Made by a program: the position numbers and the translations under genes. DNA of 64,000 bases from Thermohalobaculum sp951813525. GTDB taxonomy: Bacteria; Pseudomonadota; Alphaproteobacteria; Rhodobacterales; Rhodobacteraceae. The stretch lies in NCBI GenBank assembly GCA_951813525.2, contig CATOTJ020000002.1, positions 1,240,001 through 1,304,000 of the forward strand, given 5' to 3'. Below the pieces are notes generated by a model, which was given only the letters and a program-made list of their open reading frames with translations, searched no databases and had not been told where the DNA came from. Positions 8,403 to 17,504 of the stretch are shown here, one piece after another (position 1 is the stretch's first letter; each line of letters opens with the position of its first letter).

Positions 8403-8836
8403 GGGCGGCGATTGCTGCATTCTGTGTGGCGGCGATGCCAATGACGGCAATGACGGCAGAAAAGACCCTGACCTGCCTGTCGAATGATGGGCAGGTGCGC
8501 GTCAGTTTCATCGCCGATCAGGTTGACACCGTTGCTGTGCGCGTTCCCGCGCGCGGCAATCGCGAGGCCAGGCTATGGCGAATGAGCCCCGACGAATATG
8601 TCTTTTCCCTGATTTCGCAAAGCGGGGCGACGCCCTATCCGGAAGGATGTGACGGTGTCGCTGCTGGCACGATTGCCGTTGTGCGAACCGAATATCTCAG
8701 CACCCGGCGGGTCCGCCTGATTCTGCAGGGCGGGGCGTTTCCGGAAGGCATCAGTGGACGCCTGCCGGACGGGGACGGGTTAGAACGGGACCTGACCTGT
8801 AAAGAGGTCAAAACCGCGATGGCAAAATGTCCCTAG
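8399..8836 (+). CDS. Secreted hypothetical protein, 145 residues
   Basis: Not recognised. Starts MRAAIAAFCVAAMPMTAMTA, a signal peptide, giving a mature protein of about 125 residues with four cysteines (LTCLSN, EGCDG, LTCKEV, AKCP) that could form two disulfides. The start ATG overlaps the stop of the dehalogenase frame (ATGA), so it was probably translated by coupling to the dehalogenase 3' end, which the amber codon now interrupts. An in-frame ATG at 8384 is less likely because it would place MDGRV before the signal sequence. Confidence 0.65.
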   Translation: MRAAIAAFCVAAMPMTAMTAEKTLTCLSNDGQVRVSFIADQVDTVAVRVPARGNREARLWRMSPDEYVFSLISQSGATPYPEGCDGVAAGTIAVVRTEYLSTRRVRLILQGGAFPEGISGRLPDGDGLERDLTCKEVKTAMAKCP

Positions 8837-8901
8837 CGACCAACCGTTTGCTGACCGGAAACCGAGACCAGCACCAAGACCGCTGACCCGGAGATTGCCG
8901 G

Positions 8902-9576
8902 TCAGCTGCCGATGCAACTCAGATGCGTGTCGAAGGCCTGGACAACCAGGGCTATGCAAACAATGCATCCGATTGCGATCAGTGCGATTGCAACGGCGGC
9001 CCCCGTCCCCCCGGACAAAGCAGCACCTGCGATCGAGCCAATGATCAGCAGAATATATCCTCCGATCTCGGCGACCAGTGTTGTGACCAACTGCACGTCG
9101 CAATGGTTCCTGGCCGAGCTTGAAAGGCCGGCGACCGACGAGCCCATAAAGTAGTCATGATATTTCGACGACGACAGCACCGAAGTCCAAATTCTGTTTC
9201 TGTCCGCAGCGGATTCCGTCGCATAGCCCGGCATGGAAACTGCCAAAGCTGCGCCATGGGTGAACATCTTACCCATGTCATTCATGAAATCGTTCGGATT
9301 GATCATGCCGAACAATTGATAGGCGTCGACCATGTCGGGCGAGACAAGTTCGGCCTTCAGGTTGTTGATGACCGCGCCCGGATTACTTTGGTCGATATGA
9401 TCGAACAGATATTTAATGTGCTGCACTGCATTGACGGCCTTCGCCCTGGCCGCGCCGTCGAGTGAGCCGAATTGAGAGCCTGATCGATCTGTGTATTTCT
9501 TCAAGACCGACATCATCGCGGCGAAGTCATTGCTTGCCTGCGTATGTGAAATCAAACCGTCAGTTATCCAAGACAT
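8902..9576 (-). CDS. Hypothetical protein with C-terminal glycine-rich membrane hairpin
   Basis: Not recognised; 224 residues. Residues 1 to about 165 are soluble and rather polar (MSWITDGLISHTQASNDFAA start; NPNDFMNDMGKMF in the middle). The last 60 residues form two hydrophobic stretches rich in Gly and Ala (GGYILLIIGSIAGAALSGG and AVAIALIAIGCIVCIALVV), like a glycine-zipper hairpin, with a Cys-containing tail. The start follows an AGGGGGT site at about 5 bases. There is no signal peptide. Base composition is somewhat less GC-rich than its neighbours, suggesting separate origin. The architecture would suit a membrane-inserting secreted protein, but no family assignment is possible. Confidence 0.6.
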   Translation of the reverse strand: MSWITDGLISHTQASNDFAAMMSVLKKYTDRSGSQFGSLDGAARAKAVNAVQHIKYLFDHIDQSNPGAVINNLKAELVSPDMVDAYQLFGMINPNDFMNDMGKMFTHGAALAVSMPGYATESAADRNRIWTSVLSSSKYHDYFMGSSVAGLSSSARNHCDVQLVTTLVAEIGGYILLIIGSIAGAALSGGTGAAVAIALIAIGCIVCIALVVQAFDTHLSCIGS

Positions 9577-9756
9577 TATTACCCCCTATTTATGACGTCG
9601 CGGCAGCGAATGCCGCCACGAGCAATTGACGCAGGGTGCAGACGAGCCGCGGCCCGATCAAGAAAAACATTTGTCAGAGAATCCGGCTGCGCGACCGGCT
9701 GTGCGGCAATGAAACAGACCTTTAGGGGCCGTCGGTTGCCCCAGAAATGAGGGCGT

Positions 9757-11076
9757 TTACCCGGCGCGCCTTTGCGCCGCACGCCTTTGCGCCACCCGGA
9801 GGGATTTTCGCAGATCGCGAAAATAGGGAATGTGCTCGACTTCTATCCCGTGGCGCGGCGTTTGCTTGAAAGTGCCTTCGACCCAGGCCCGGCGCCGGGC
9901 GATTTCGGCTTCCATGTCTGTTTTTGGTGGCAGCGCGGCGGCCCCGGTTTCATGTTCCGCGATCCAGCGCGCCTGAGCTTGCGCGATCCAGTTCAGCGCG
10001 GTGTCCGAATTGAAAAAGCCCAGGAAGTAAAACCCGCGCCAATCGGGCGGGACGATCCGCATATACGCATCGACCGTGTAGTCGTCGCGGCGCACAACTT
10101 CGGGCGCCAGAAAGTCCAGCTCGATTTGATAACCGGTTGCGGAAATCAGGTGGTCAAAGTCTTGAGCTGTGCCGTCCGAAAACGTCAGCCGCCCGGCCTC
10201 GACCCGGTCGATGCCCTGTTTCACGATCACGCGGCGATACTGAATATGGTTGACGATGTTGGCGTTCGAGGCGGCGTGTATCTTTTTCTGATGCGGCCCG
10301 AACCCGAGTTTCGACATACGCCCATGAACGATCCAGACCAGGAACTGGATGATCCGCGACCGCACGGCCGCCGGGACCCAGGACCGGTGCAGCGGCTTGA
10401 CCAGGTCCCAGAATGGCCGGCCAAAGATCAGCTTCGGGATCACCAGGGGGGTTGAGCGTGCCACCAGAACACAGCTTTCAGCCGTGGTGCAAAGGTCCGA
10501 GGCGATGTCCATACCGGAGTTTCCAACACCGACCACACAGACCCTTTTGCCCGCAAAATCGGCAGGGTCTTTGTAGTGGTGCGAGTGCAGATACCCATCG
10601 CCGAAATCCCGGAAATCGGGGATTTCCATCGGGCGTGTCAGGTGCCCGGTCGCGACGATGACGGTGTCGAAGGTATCGGTCTTTGCGCCGTTGGTTTCCA
10701 GTTCCCAACGCGGCGCGCTGTCGGAATAGTCCGGGGCAGGGCGCACTGACGTTACGGTCGATTGAAACAGGATATGGCGGCGCAGATCATGGTGATCGGC
10801 ATAATCGTTCAGATATTTCGCCATGTCCCGATGGTTGGGAAAGGGCGGAACCTCGTCGTCAAAGTCCAGATCATCGAAGGCGGTCAGATGTTTAGCGGTG
10901 TTGATATGCAAGGTCTTATAGGCCGATGAACGGCCATTGTCGTTCTGATAGACCCACATGCCGCCGATCTGGGTGCCGATCTCGAAGATCGTGACGTCGA
11001 AACCAGCGGCCTGCATATGTCTTGCGCCGCAAAGACCCGCGGCCCCTGCGCCGATGATGGCGACTTTCTTGCTCAT
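9757..11076 (-). CDS. Flavin-containing monooxygenase (FMO/Baeyer-Villiger type)
   Basis: A 439-residue class B flavoprotein monooxygenase using FAD and NADPH. It has the FAD Rossmann motif VAIIGAGAAGLCGARHM at the N-terminus, the FMO-identifying pattern in FGDGYLHSHHYKDP and the NADPH Rossmann motif VVGVGNSGMDIAS. The start at 11076 overlaps the preceding monooxygenase gene by 4 bases (ATGA); a 24-residue upstream extension is rejected for that reason. The C-terminus has a small tandem repeat (AQRRAAQRRAG). Last gene of a cupin/FAD-monooxygenase/FMO operon that probably oxidises an aromatic, ketone or amine compound. Confidence 0.9.
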   Translation of the reverse strand: MSKKVAIIGAGAAGLCGARHMQAAGFDVTIFEIGTQIGGMWVYQNDNGRSSAYKTLHINTAKHLTAFDDLDFDDEVPPFPNHRDMAKYLNDYADHHDLRRHILFQSTVTSVRPAPDYSDSAPRWELETNGAKTDTFDTVIVATGHLTRPMEIPDFRDFGDGYLHSHHYKDPADFAGKRVCVVGVGNSGMDIASDLCTTAESCVLVARSTPLVIPKLIFGRPFWDLVKPLHRSWVPAAVRSRIIQFLVWIVHGRMSKLGFGPHQKKIHAASNANIVNHIQYRRVIVKQGIDRVEAGRLTFSDGTAQDFDHLISATGYQIELDFLAPEVVRRDDYTVDAYMRIVPPDWRGFYFLGFFNSDTALNWIAQAQARWIAEHETGAAALPPKTDMEAEIARRRAWVEGTFKQTPRHGIEVEHIPYFRDLRKSLRVAQRRAAQRRAG

Positions 11077-12353
11077 CCGTCCTGATCGCGGCCCATCCAA
11101 CGGCGCTCGCGGGCGCGCCGCGCGATGCCTTGCTGGGTCACGGGCCATTGCCCGGTTGCGTCATAAATGATCCGCGCCCTTGCATCGTGCCCAAGTACGT
11201 CATTGATGTTGTCGAACCCAGCAGGTTCTTCTTTCTCGGCGGCGTCGATCACGCTTTCCGGTCCACCCAATCGGTTGGCGCGTTGAATACGCGCGGTCTT
11301 TTCCTGGCGGATGTCCTCGTATCGGTAAAGCGCCTGCATCGGATGCTCGGCCCGAACCAGCAAGTCGGACAGGCAGCGGGCATCCAAAATGGCTTGCGAG
11401 GCACCGTTCGAGCCAACCGGGTACATGGGATGGGCGGCATCGCCCAGTAATGTGACGCGCCCAAAGGTCCATCGGGGCAGGGGGTCGCGGTCGCACATCG
11501 GGTATTCATAATAGGCATCGGTGGCGCGAACCAACGCCTGGATGTCGACCCCGGGAACCACAAAGCGCAGCGCGTAAGGCAAAACATCGTCCAGCCGTCC
11601 CTTTCGCGACCAACTGTCCTTGGGCGGCGGCTGAGTGTCGCCGTCGGCAACTTTGACGTTGACCACCCAATTGGTCAGCTTGCGACCGGGCGCGGCATCG
11701 GCAACGGGATAAAGCACGAATTTCGCGCCCATTCCGCCACCGATAAACATGGTCTGACCATCCAGATATTGCGGAAAGTCAGCGGCCCCGCGCCACATCA
11801 TAACGCCATTCCACGATGGCCGGCCTTCGTTCGGATAGAAAATCTGACGGGCTGCAGAGTGGATGCCGTCGGCGGCGACCAGGATATCGCCGCGCACCGT
11901 TTCAGACCCGATACCGGAGACGGCATCGGTCAGGTGCACCGTTACGCCGCCTTCGTCCTGGGTGAAACCTGCCAGCTTGCGGCCGGTCCGCACGGCTTCG
12001 GGGCCAAGACGCTCGGCCACGGCGTCGAACAAGACCTTCTGAAACCGGCCGCGGTGGATCGAGAATTGCGGGACCTTGTGTCCGGCATATTGGCCGCGCA
12101 GTTCACGCCAAACTTCCTGTCCGAAACGGTTCAGATAGATCAGCTCTCGCGTTCGAATTCCCGTTGCATCCAGCCGGTCGAGCAGGCCCAGCTCGCTAAG
12201 CTCGGCGATGGATGGGGGCAGGGTGTTGATACCAACCCCGATTTCACGCACGCTGCTGGCCTGTTCATAGACTGTGCACTCAATGCCGCGCTTGTGCAGC
12301 ATCAGCGCCAATGTCAGACCGCCGATACCGCCGCCTGCGATAACGACATGCAT
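11073..12353 (-). CDS. FAD-dependent monooxygenase (salicylate hydroxylase-like, class A)
   Basis: A 426-residue single-component flavin hydroxylase of the PHBH fold. Motifs: FAD-binding VVIAGGGIGGLTLALML, the DG motif VAADGIHSAAR and the GD motif VTLLGDAAHPMYPVGSNGASQ. Family members hydroxylate aromatic rings with NAD(P)H. The start overlaps the cupin gene stop by one base (TGATG) and the stop overlaps the FMO start (ATGA), so the three genes are translationally coupled. The neighbours (an FMO, and a separate acyl-CoA synthetase operon) support aromatic catabolism; the exact substrate is unknown. Confidence 0.92.
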   Translation of the reverse strand: MHVVIAGGGIGGLTLALMLHKRGIECTVYEQASSVREIGVGINTLPPSIAELSELGLLDRLDATGIRTRELIYLNRFGQEVWRELRGQYAGHKVPQFSIHRGRFQKVLFDAVAERLGPEAVRTGRKLAGFTQDEGGVTVHLTDAVSGIGSETVRGDILVAADGIHSAARQIFYPNEGRPSWNGVMMWRGAADFPQYLDGQTMFIGGGMGAKFVLYPVADAAPGRKLTNWVVNVKVADGDTQPPPKDSWSRKGRLDDVLPYALRFVVPGVDIQALVRATDAYYEYPMCDRDPLPRWTFGRVTLLGDAAHPMYPVGSNGASQAILDARCLSDLLVRAEHPMQALYRYEDIRQEKTARIQRANRLGGPESVIDAAEKEEPAGFDNINDVLGHDARARIIYDATGQWPVTQQGIARRARERRWMGRDQDG

Positions 12354-12808
12354 CAGCCATCCTCCGGCGGCGGCAGAAAGTCGACCTCGTGGCGCGCAGA
12401 CATCGCGACAATCTCGTCAGGCGGTGCGTCGGCCATATTGTTGAGCTGCCAAAACAGGTCATAGAGCATCCGCGTCGGCGTAACCCAGAAGAGGCACTTT
12501 GCCGGTTGATCCTGACGCGAGAAAATACCATGCGGGATACCGCGCGGCAGGCGGATCAGATCGCCGGGTTCGCCATAATGGGCATCGCCGTCGAGCAGAA
12601 GGTCGAGCCGACCTTCAAGCATATAGATAAATTCGTCCTGGTTCGGATGAATATGCGGCGGAACCATCGTGCCGGGCGGCAGCGTTGCGTGCCATGAAAA
12701 AGACGCCTCGCTCAACTGCTTGGGCACATAGGTTTGGCCCAGAATGTTCCAGCGGACATTTTCGATGCCATCGCCAGCCTTGGTGATCCCGGCTGTCATC
12801 GGTTGCAT
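12353..12808 (-). CDS. Cupin-domain protein
   Basis: A 151-residue single-domain cupin. Motif 1 is complete (GTMVPPHIHPNQDE, then FIYMLEG), giving the metal ligands His, His and Glu; motif 2 follows in GDLIRLPRGIPHGIF with the fourth His. The start at 12808 is set by GGGAGG about 9 bases upstream, which rules out a 34-residue longer frame. As first gene of the monooxygenase operon it may be an auxiliary dioxygenase or isomerase, or a ligand-binding protein of the pathway. Upstream (12809-13079) is the divergent promoter region shared with the cNMP-domain gene. Confidence 0.85.
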   Translation of the reverse strand: MQPMTAGITKAGDGIENVRWNILGQTYVPKQLSEASFSWHATLPPGTMVPPHIHPNQDEFIYMLEGRLDLLLDGDAHYGEPGDLIRLPRGIPHGIFSRQDQPAKCLFWVTPTRMLYDLFWQLNNMADAPPDEIVAMSARHEVDFLPPPEDG

Positions 12809-13079
12809 TGTCGTGATCCTCCCATACCTGATGAGCACGCTGTCGCAAGGACGAGATAGAGGCAAGAGGGCGTGGGAATTGCCGGGCGGATATGCTGCGG
12901 ATATCCGCATCCAAATATCCGATAATATATATTATGTTAAATACCAGGCGCAGCTGAGAAACGATAGGCGGCACCCGGGCGCTTTATTTATCCATCATGT
13001 TGGCCGCGCGTGAGGAACGTCACAGCGGTGTTTGCAGATCTGCCTCAAGGTTCAAAAAAGACCAGCGAGGGAGAGCATC

Positions 13080-13781
13080 ATGGAACTTTTGGGCGCTATC
13101 GGGATTGGCGGCGTTGCGCTTTATCTCTTGGCCTATGCGCTGCTGCAGCTGGGGCTGCTGCGGGGTTCCGGATACAGCTATACGCTTTTGAACATGAGCG
13201 CCGCGAGTTGTGTGCTGGTCAGCCTGCTGGAGGAGTTCAACCTCTCGTCCTTTCTGATCCAGATTTCCTGGATTCTGATTTCAATTGTCGGGTTGTTTCG
13301 AATGTTTCTGCGCGATCGCAATCTGGATTTTACCCGTGAAGAAATTCAGCTGGCTCATCAGGCGCTGCCGAAACTGGCCAAGCCGGATCTGCGCGAGTTG
13401 TTGGATTTGGGCAAATGGAACATTCATCAGGCCCGGACTATCCTGACATTGCAGGATCTGCCGGTTGAAGATCTGATCTATATAGCCGATGGCCAGGCCG
13501 ATGTGATCTGCAACGATGTCAAAGTCGCCGAACTGAAGGCTGGGTCGTTCATTGGCGAGATGACATGCTTGAGTGGAGATCCGGCAACGGCGACCGTTCT
13601 GACAAGCGGCACGATGCGCTGTTTTCGCATCCCTGCCCCGCTATTGCGGACGTTTCTGGCCCGGCGCCCAGAGATTATGGACCATCTGGAGCGCGCCTTT
13701 GGCGCCGACTTGCGGCGCAAGCTGAACGCATCGGGAACCCGCGTTGCCGGTTTAAGCGGAACCGTCGCCGCATTATATTAG
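13080..13781 (+). CDS. Membrane protein with C-terminal cyclic-nucleotide-binding-like domain
   Basis: A 233-residue protein. Residues 1-80 hold three hydrophobic helices (LLGAIGIGGVALYLLAYALL; YTLLNMSAASCVLVSLL; FLIQISWILISIVGLFRMFL) resembling the CBU_0592-type membrane domain. Residues about 120-220 look like a CRP/cNMP-binding beta-roll: DLIYIADGQADVICNDVKVAELKAGSFIGEMTCLSGDPATATVLTS has the GxFxGEM element, but the Arg of the cAMP phosphate cassette is not evident, so nucleotide binding is uncertain. GGGAG precedes the start. Likely an integral-membrane sensor, possibly related to Popeye-type proteins. It stands alone between the cupin and RTX genes. Confidence 0.75.
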   Translation: MELLGAIGIGGVALYLLAYALLQLGLLRGSGYSYTLLNMSAASCVLVSLLEEFNLSSFLIQISWILISIVGLFRMFLRDRNLDFTREEIQLAHQALPKLAKPDLRELLDLGKWNIHQARTILTLQDLPVEDLIYIADGQADVICNDVKVAELKAGSFIGEMTCLSGDPATATVLTSGTMRCFRIPAPLLRTFLARRPEIMDHLERAFGADLRRKLNASGTRVAGLSGTVAALY

Positions 13782-13984
13782 CAGAACTGGGGTTTGCTCC
13801 GGTTCTGTGCGGGTCAGTACGGTAGGGTCAACAATCGGGACAAACCCGCCATCTGAGTAGAACCGTCAGGTGACCAGTCCTGACCTGAAGCGGCAGCCAC
13901 ACCGACATACCGCCGTTCACCGGCTGGCAACCAAACAATGCAATACGGCTATGGTAAGAAATCTTTCGGACAGGAAGTCTGATC

Positions 13985-15265
13985 ATGACCATTTTCGAGT
14001 TTGTTTCTTCCAGCGGTGGAACGCCGGACGATGACCTGGGAGACTTCGACATATTCCTAGCTGCCTCGCTCACAAGTGGGAGCGAACGAGCCAAAGGGTA
14101 CTTTGTGGCAGCAGCCGAGAACAACGTTCACATGGGCGTTTTCCTGCCAAACGATGCTTCGTTCCTCAATCTCCCGCGGCAACTCGGCTATCCGGGCATC
14201 GATGAGCAGGGCGCGATGGCCTTCATCCTAAGACTTCATCAACCCGAATTGAATGATGCCCTGGGTCGTAGGTCTGACTTTACGTTCTTGGCTGAAATCC
14301 TTTCTGTGCATTGGTTCCGTGCGTTGTCAGACGACCATGACCGCATCTCGTTCGAAGATCTGCAGGCAGCGGGCAACTTCACGACGTTAGATGGCATAAC
14401 GATGGAGATCATCGGGAACACGCTGGTCGATGGAGCGCCAGACGTTCCTAATCCGGAGGTGCGACCGCCGTTCGATGTCGCTGTGTCCAACGGCCTAGTC
14501 AAGATGACTTACGGCGTTTTGCTGCCTTCCAGCCTGCCTGATCGGAGCGCCCTTGGTCTCGACCAAGTTCTCCTCGGAACCGACAGCCGTGACCGCTTGT
14601 TCGGCGGTGACGGCAACGATCTGCTGATGGATGGTGCCGGAGGCGATATGCTTGGTGGTGGCGGGGGCCAGGACACGTTCTTGCTGGCCGGTGATGGTTC
14701 TCGAGATAAGATCCTGGACTTCGAGCCCGGCCAGGACATGATCGACCTGACCACCTGGGACATCCGATACATGACCGAGCTGCATATGAAGCAGCGGAAT
14801 GACAGTTCGTTGCTGATCTATGATGGCCGGAACAGTGCAGTCTTACAAGCAGCCAACGGTCAAATCTCTTTGGAAGACCTTGGCTCCGACGTCTTCATTT
14901 TTGGTCCCGGCAAGAAGGGTATCCGCGTTGACGGCACCGACGGACGCGATCGTCTGACAGGAACCGATGGCGATGACTTGATTGACGGTGGCCTCGGGCG
15001 GGATTTCATGGCCGGCGGTCACGGCGCTGATGTGTTTATTGCGGGCTCAGACACTTTCGATGTGATCTTGGACTACGCGGAGGAACTGGACAGCATCGTC
15101 CTTGAGGGATGGGGCGTTACAAATTTTGAAGAGCTTAGCATTGCCCAAATGCGCCCTTGGTTACTTCAAGTCACAGCGGGCGATTTCGAACTGCGTATCA
15201 GGGCCGCAGACCGAGAAATTGACGTGAAAGACTTAGGCGCATTAGATTTCATTCTGCCAGGCTGA
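13985..15265 (+). CDS. RTX (hemolysin-type calcium-binding repeat) protein
   Basis: A 426-residue protein with two short blocks of nonapeptide GGxGxDxxx-type repeats, at about residues 198-232 (GTDSRDRLFGGDGNDLL) and 317-353 (GTDGRDRLTGTDGDDLIDGG), each followed by a region like DxFLLAGDGSRDKILDFEPGQDMIDL, typical of RTX C-terminal folds that bind calcium and go through type I secretion. No N-terminal signal peptide, as expected for that route. AGGAAG precedes the ATG. The first 190 residues match no family I know. No type I secretion genes are in the window. The gene sits next to an IS1182 element. Confidence 0.85.
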   Translation: MTIFEFVSSSGGTPDDDLGDFDIFLAASLTSGSERAKGYFVAAAENNVHMGVFLPNDASFLNLPRQLGYPGIDEQGAMAFILRLHQPELNDALGRRSDFTFLAEILSVHWFRALSDDHDRISFEDLQAAGNFTTLDGITMEIIGNTLVDGAPDVPNPEVRPPFDVAVSNGLVKMTYGVLLPSSLPDRSALGLDQVLLGTDSRDRLFGGDGNDLLMDGAGGDMLGGGGGQDTFLLAGDGSRDKILDFEPGQDMIDLTTWDIRYMTELHMKQRNDSSLLIYDGRNSAVLQAANGQISLEDLGSDVFIFGPGKKGIRVDGTDGRDRLTGTDGDDLIDGGLGRDFMAGGHGADVFIAGSDTFDVILDYAEELDSIVLEGWGVTNFEELSIAQMRPWLLQVTAGDFELRIRAADREIDVKDLGALDFILPG

Positions 15266-15437
15266 CACGTCGCAACACAGGGAATAATGTGCGTCTCGAT
15301 CGCTCCGGCGGTCGTCACGCCGCAGATCACGAACCTCAGGAACAGAACAAGATAGGCCGGATGTCGTTCTTCATGAAAGACGGGCTAGACAACTTTCAGT
15401 GAGAATGTTCAACCCGCCGTAGATCTAGCTCCGGCGT

Positions 15438-16962
15438 GTTTGGGCCGATTTTGTTGAAGAAGTCGTTTTTCGAGAGGCTCCTGGCCTAGGCTGATGACGC
15501 TCGCCGCGCCGCTCAGGCCGGGTTCGGCACGAGTTTCGCGAGCTTCCTGAGGTTTTGCGCTGTTGCTGCCATCAGGAATTCGTCGCGGGCGCCGGATGGT
15601 CCTCTGAGCCGGAGACGGTCGAGTTTCAGGATACGTTTGAGGTGAGCGAACAGCATTTCGACTTTCTTCCTGGCGCGCATTGCATCGACATATGCGTCCG
15701 TTTTGGCGATGTCGCGGGCCATGTCTCGCGCGCCTTCGTGAACAGATCGCAGGATTTTCCGCGCATGCTCCTTGGGCGTGCAACACGGCTTGAGTGGGCA
15801 TGCGTCGCAGTCGTGTTTGCTGGCGCGGTAACGGCGCTGGCCGTCGTCATCTACTGCATCGCGGGCAATCTTGAAGGGGCGACGGTACTGACGGAGCCAG
15901 TGACCGGCAGGGCAGCGATAGGCGTCCTCGCCGTGGTCGTAGGTAAAATCTGACCGGGAGAAGATCTCGTCTGATCGTCTCGACTTATCGATGACGGGTA
16001 TGAATGGCTCTATACCCTGTTCCTCAACCAGCCAGGCGAGCATCTCCGCATTGCCATATCCCGTGTCGCCGACAAGGCGCTCGGGATAGAGGTTGAATGT
16101 CTGCCGGGTCCGCTCAATCATATCCCGGGCGGCCTTGTTCTCGGCCTGACGGATCGGTGCGGTTGGCTCGACATCCACGATGATCGCGTTGTCGAGGTCG
16201 ACGAGATAGTTCGTGGAATAGATGAAGTGCGCCTTGCCGCGATCGGCAGCAGACCAGCGCGCCGCCGGATCGACAGGCGAGATGTATTTGGGCACGACGG
16301 GTGTCGCTGCACCGAAAGCCGCATCGTCCAGTGTCGCAAGATATTCGGACGTCGCGCGGCCGGCGAATTGCTCTGGCGACCAGTCTTTCGGCGTGATCCC
16401 GTCTTCCCGGTTCGCATCAGCCTTGATCAGGGATGCGTCGACACCGAACGCTTCTCCGCCAACAAGACCTTCGCGGATGCATCGAGAAAGAACATCCTCG
16501 AACAGGAACCTGAACAGATCACTGTCGCGGAAACGGCCATGCCGGTTCTTCGAGAACGTGGAATGGTCCGGCACCGGATCGTTCAGATCCAGCCTACAAA
16601 ACCAGCGATAGGCGAGGTTCAGATGCACCTCTTCGCAAAGTCGTCGCTCTGAGCGAATGCCGTGAGTGTAGCCGATAATCAACATCCTGATCATCAGTTC
16701 GGGATCGATAGATGGGCGACCAATCCGGCTATAAAACGGCTCGAGCCGACGCCGGACGCTCGAAAGATCGACGAACCGATCAATGCTCCGAAGCAAGTGA
16801 TCCGCGGGCACGTGGATCTCCAGGTTGAACTCGTAGAACAGGCTGTTCTGCAGCACTTGCCGATCGCCCATCATCGCAGAAAACCTCCGTCACCACAGAG
16901 ATCTTGAATCAGTGCTGGACCGTTCTTTCAACCCGGCTTTTTCAACAAAATCGGCTCAAACC
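15438..16962 (-). mobile_element. Insertion sequence of the IS1182 family (complete)
   Basis: About 1.5 kb. The ends carry imperfect inverted repeats of about 29 bases: left 15438-15466 begins GTTTGGGCCGATTTTGTTGA, right 16934-16962 reads in reverse complement GGTTTGAGCCGATTTTGTTG; they differ at three or four places. A single transposase gene fills the element on the minus strand. No unambiguous target duplication was found; exact ends may shift by one or two bases. Confidence 0.85.
15513..16874 (-). CDS. IS1182-family DDE transposase
   Basis: A 453-residue transposase, full length for the family. N-terminal DUF772-like domain (RIGRPSIDPELMIRMLIIGY), then the DDE catalytic core: GVDASLIKADANR supplies the first Asp, VGDTGYGNAEM the second, and KKVEMLFAHLKRIL the Glu. 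A cysteine-rich insert (DCDACPLKPCC) sits before the last motif. GGAGG lies about 9 bases before the ATG. No stop or frameshift, so the element may still be active. Confidence 0.95.
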   Translation of the reverse strand: MMGDRQVLQNSLFYEFNLEIHVPADHLLRSIDRFVDLSSVRRRLEPFYSRIGRPSIDPELMIRMLIIGYTHGIRSERRLCEEVHLNLAYRWFCRLDLNDPVPDHSTFSKNRHGRFRDSDLFRFLFEDVLSRCIREGLVGGEAFGVDASLIKADANREDGITPKDWSPEQFAGRATSEYLATLDDAAFGAATPVVPKYISPVDPAARWSAADRGKAHFIYSTNYLVDLDNAIIVDVEPTAPIRQAENKAARDMIERTRQTFNLYPERLVGDTGYGNAEMLAWLVEEQGIEPFIPVIDKSRRSDEIFSRSDFTYDHGEDAYRCPAGHWLRQYRRPFKIARDAVDDDGQRRYRASKHDCDACPLKPCCTPKEHARKILRSVHEGARDMARDIAKTDAYVDAMRARKKVEMLFAHLKRILKLDRLRLRGPSGARDEFLMAATAQNLRKLAKLVPNPA

Positions 16963-17173
16963 GGACATTCCAACGTTTCCCAAATGCAGCATTGCGACGT
17001 GTGGACGAGGCGGTCTTCAGGCATGATGCCTTCGCAACGCGTCGTTGATCAGTCCGGCGAATGTCTTCGCGTTCGATTCCCTGCTGGACCGTCTTTGACC
17101 TCGTGTTGCGATCGGCTTCGGGCTGGAAGGTCCGGATATGAGACGTCGAACATCTTCGCCGCAGGCGGGAAAT

Positions 17174-17207
17174 GAAAGAAGGCCGCCAACCCGTCCGGGC
17201 GGCGGCC
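17174..17207 (-). terminator. Intrinsic terminator downstream of the 42-residue gene
   Basis: Read on the minus strand: GGCCGCC stem, 13-base loop, GGCGGCC, followed by TTCTTTC. It would end the transcript starting at the SOS promoter. The remaining bases 16963-17173 and 17208-17345 hold no gene I can support. Confidence 0.65.
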
Positions 17208-17345
17208 AGTTGGCGTTCCAGAGAAAGGGGACAGTGCGCCGCCAATGGCATCGGGCAGGAGCCTTAGGCAGACCCGGAGAGCAGGTCCGGGATGGGCGCG
17301 ATCCTCTGGACCGCAGGCGACTTGGGACCCAGTGGGCCTTTATCT

Positions 17346-17474
17346 CTAAACCAGAACCGGGGCCAGAAACCCGGCCAAAATCAGTCCGACAACTGCGGCA
17401 ACGCCAATGGCATCGTTCATAGCCTCGGCGGGACGGCTGCTCAGAATGCGATGGGCTGTCTGAAGTGTTCGCAT
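17346..17474 (-). CDS. 42-residue single-span membrane protein under SOS control
   Basis: Small protein, not a family I can name. Begins MRTLQTAHRILSSRPAEA, a basic amphipathic N-terminus, and ends with a 21-residue hydrophobic helix (AIGVAAVVGLILAGFLAPV). GAGGAG at 17484-17489 lies 9 bases before the ATG; the stop is TAG. A LexA-type operator abutting a perfect TTGACA -35 box is located 54-74 bases upstream, and a terminator follows, so this is a monocistronic, damage-inducible unit. By analogy with SidA of Caulobacter (a 29-residue SOS-induced inner-membrane division inhibitor) a role in halting division is an attractive inference, but sequence similarity to SidA is not evident. Too short for ordinary gene finders. 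Confidence 0.7.
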   Translation of the reverse strand: MRTLQTAHRILSSRPAEAMNDAIGVAAVVGLILAGFLAPVLV

Positions 17475-17504
17475 TTTGGATATCTCCTCGCTCTTTGTTG
17501 CCTT

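Noticed and set aside
9579..9782. 67-codon minus frame after the FMO gene
   Set aside because: Overlaps the FMO 3' end in another frame and has shadow-like composition.
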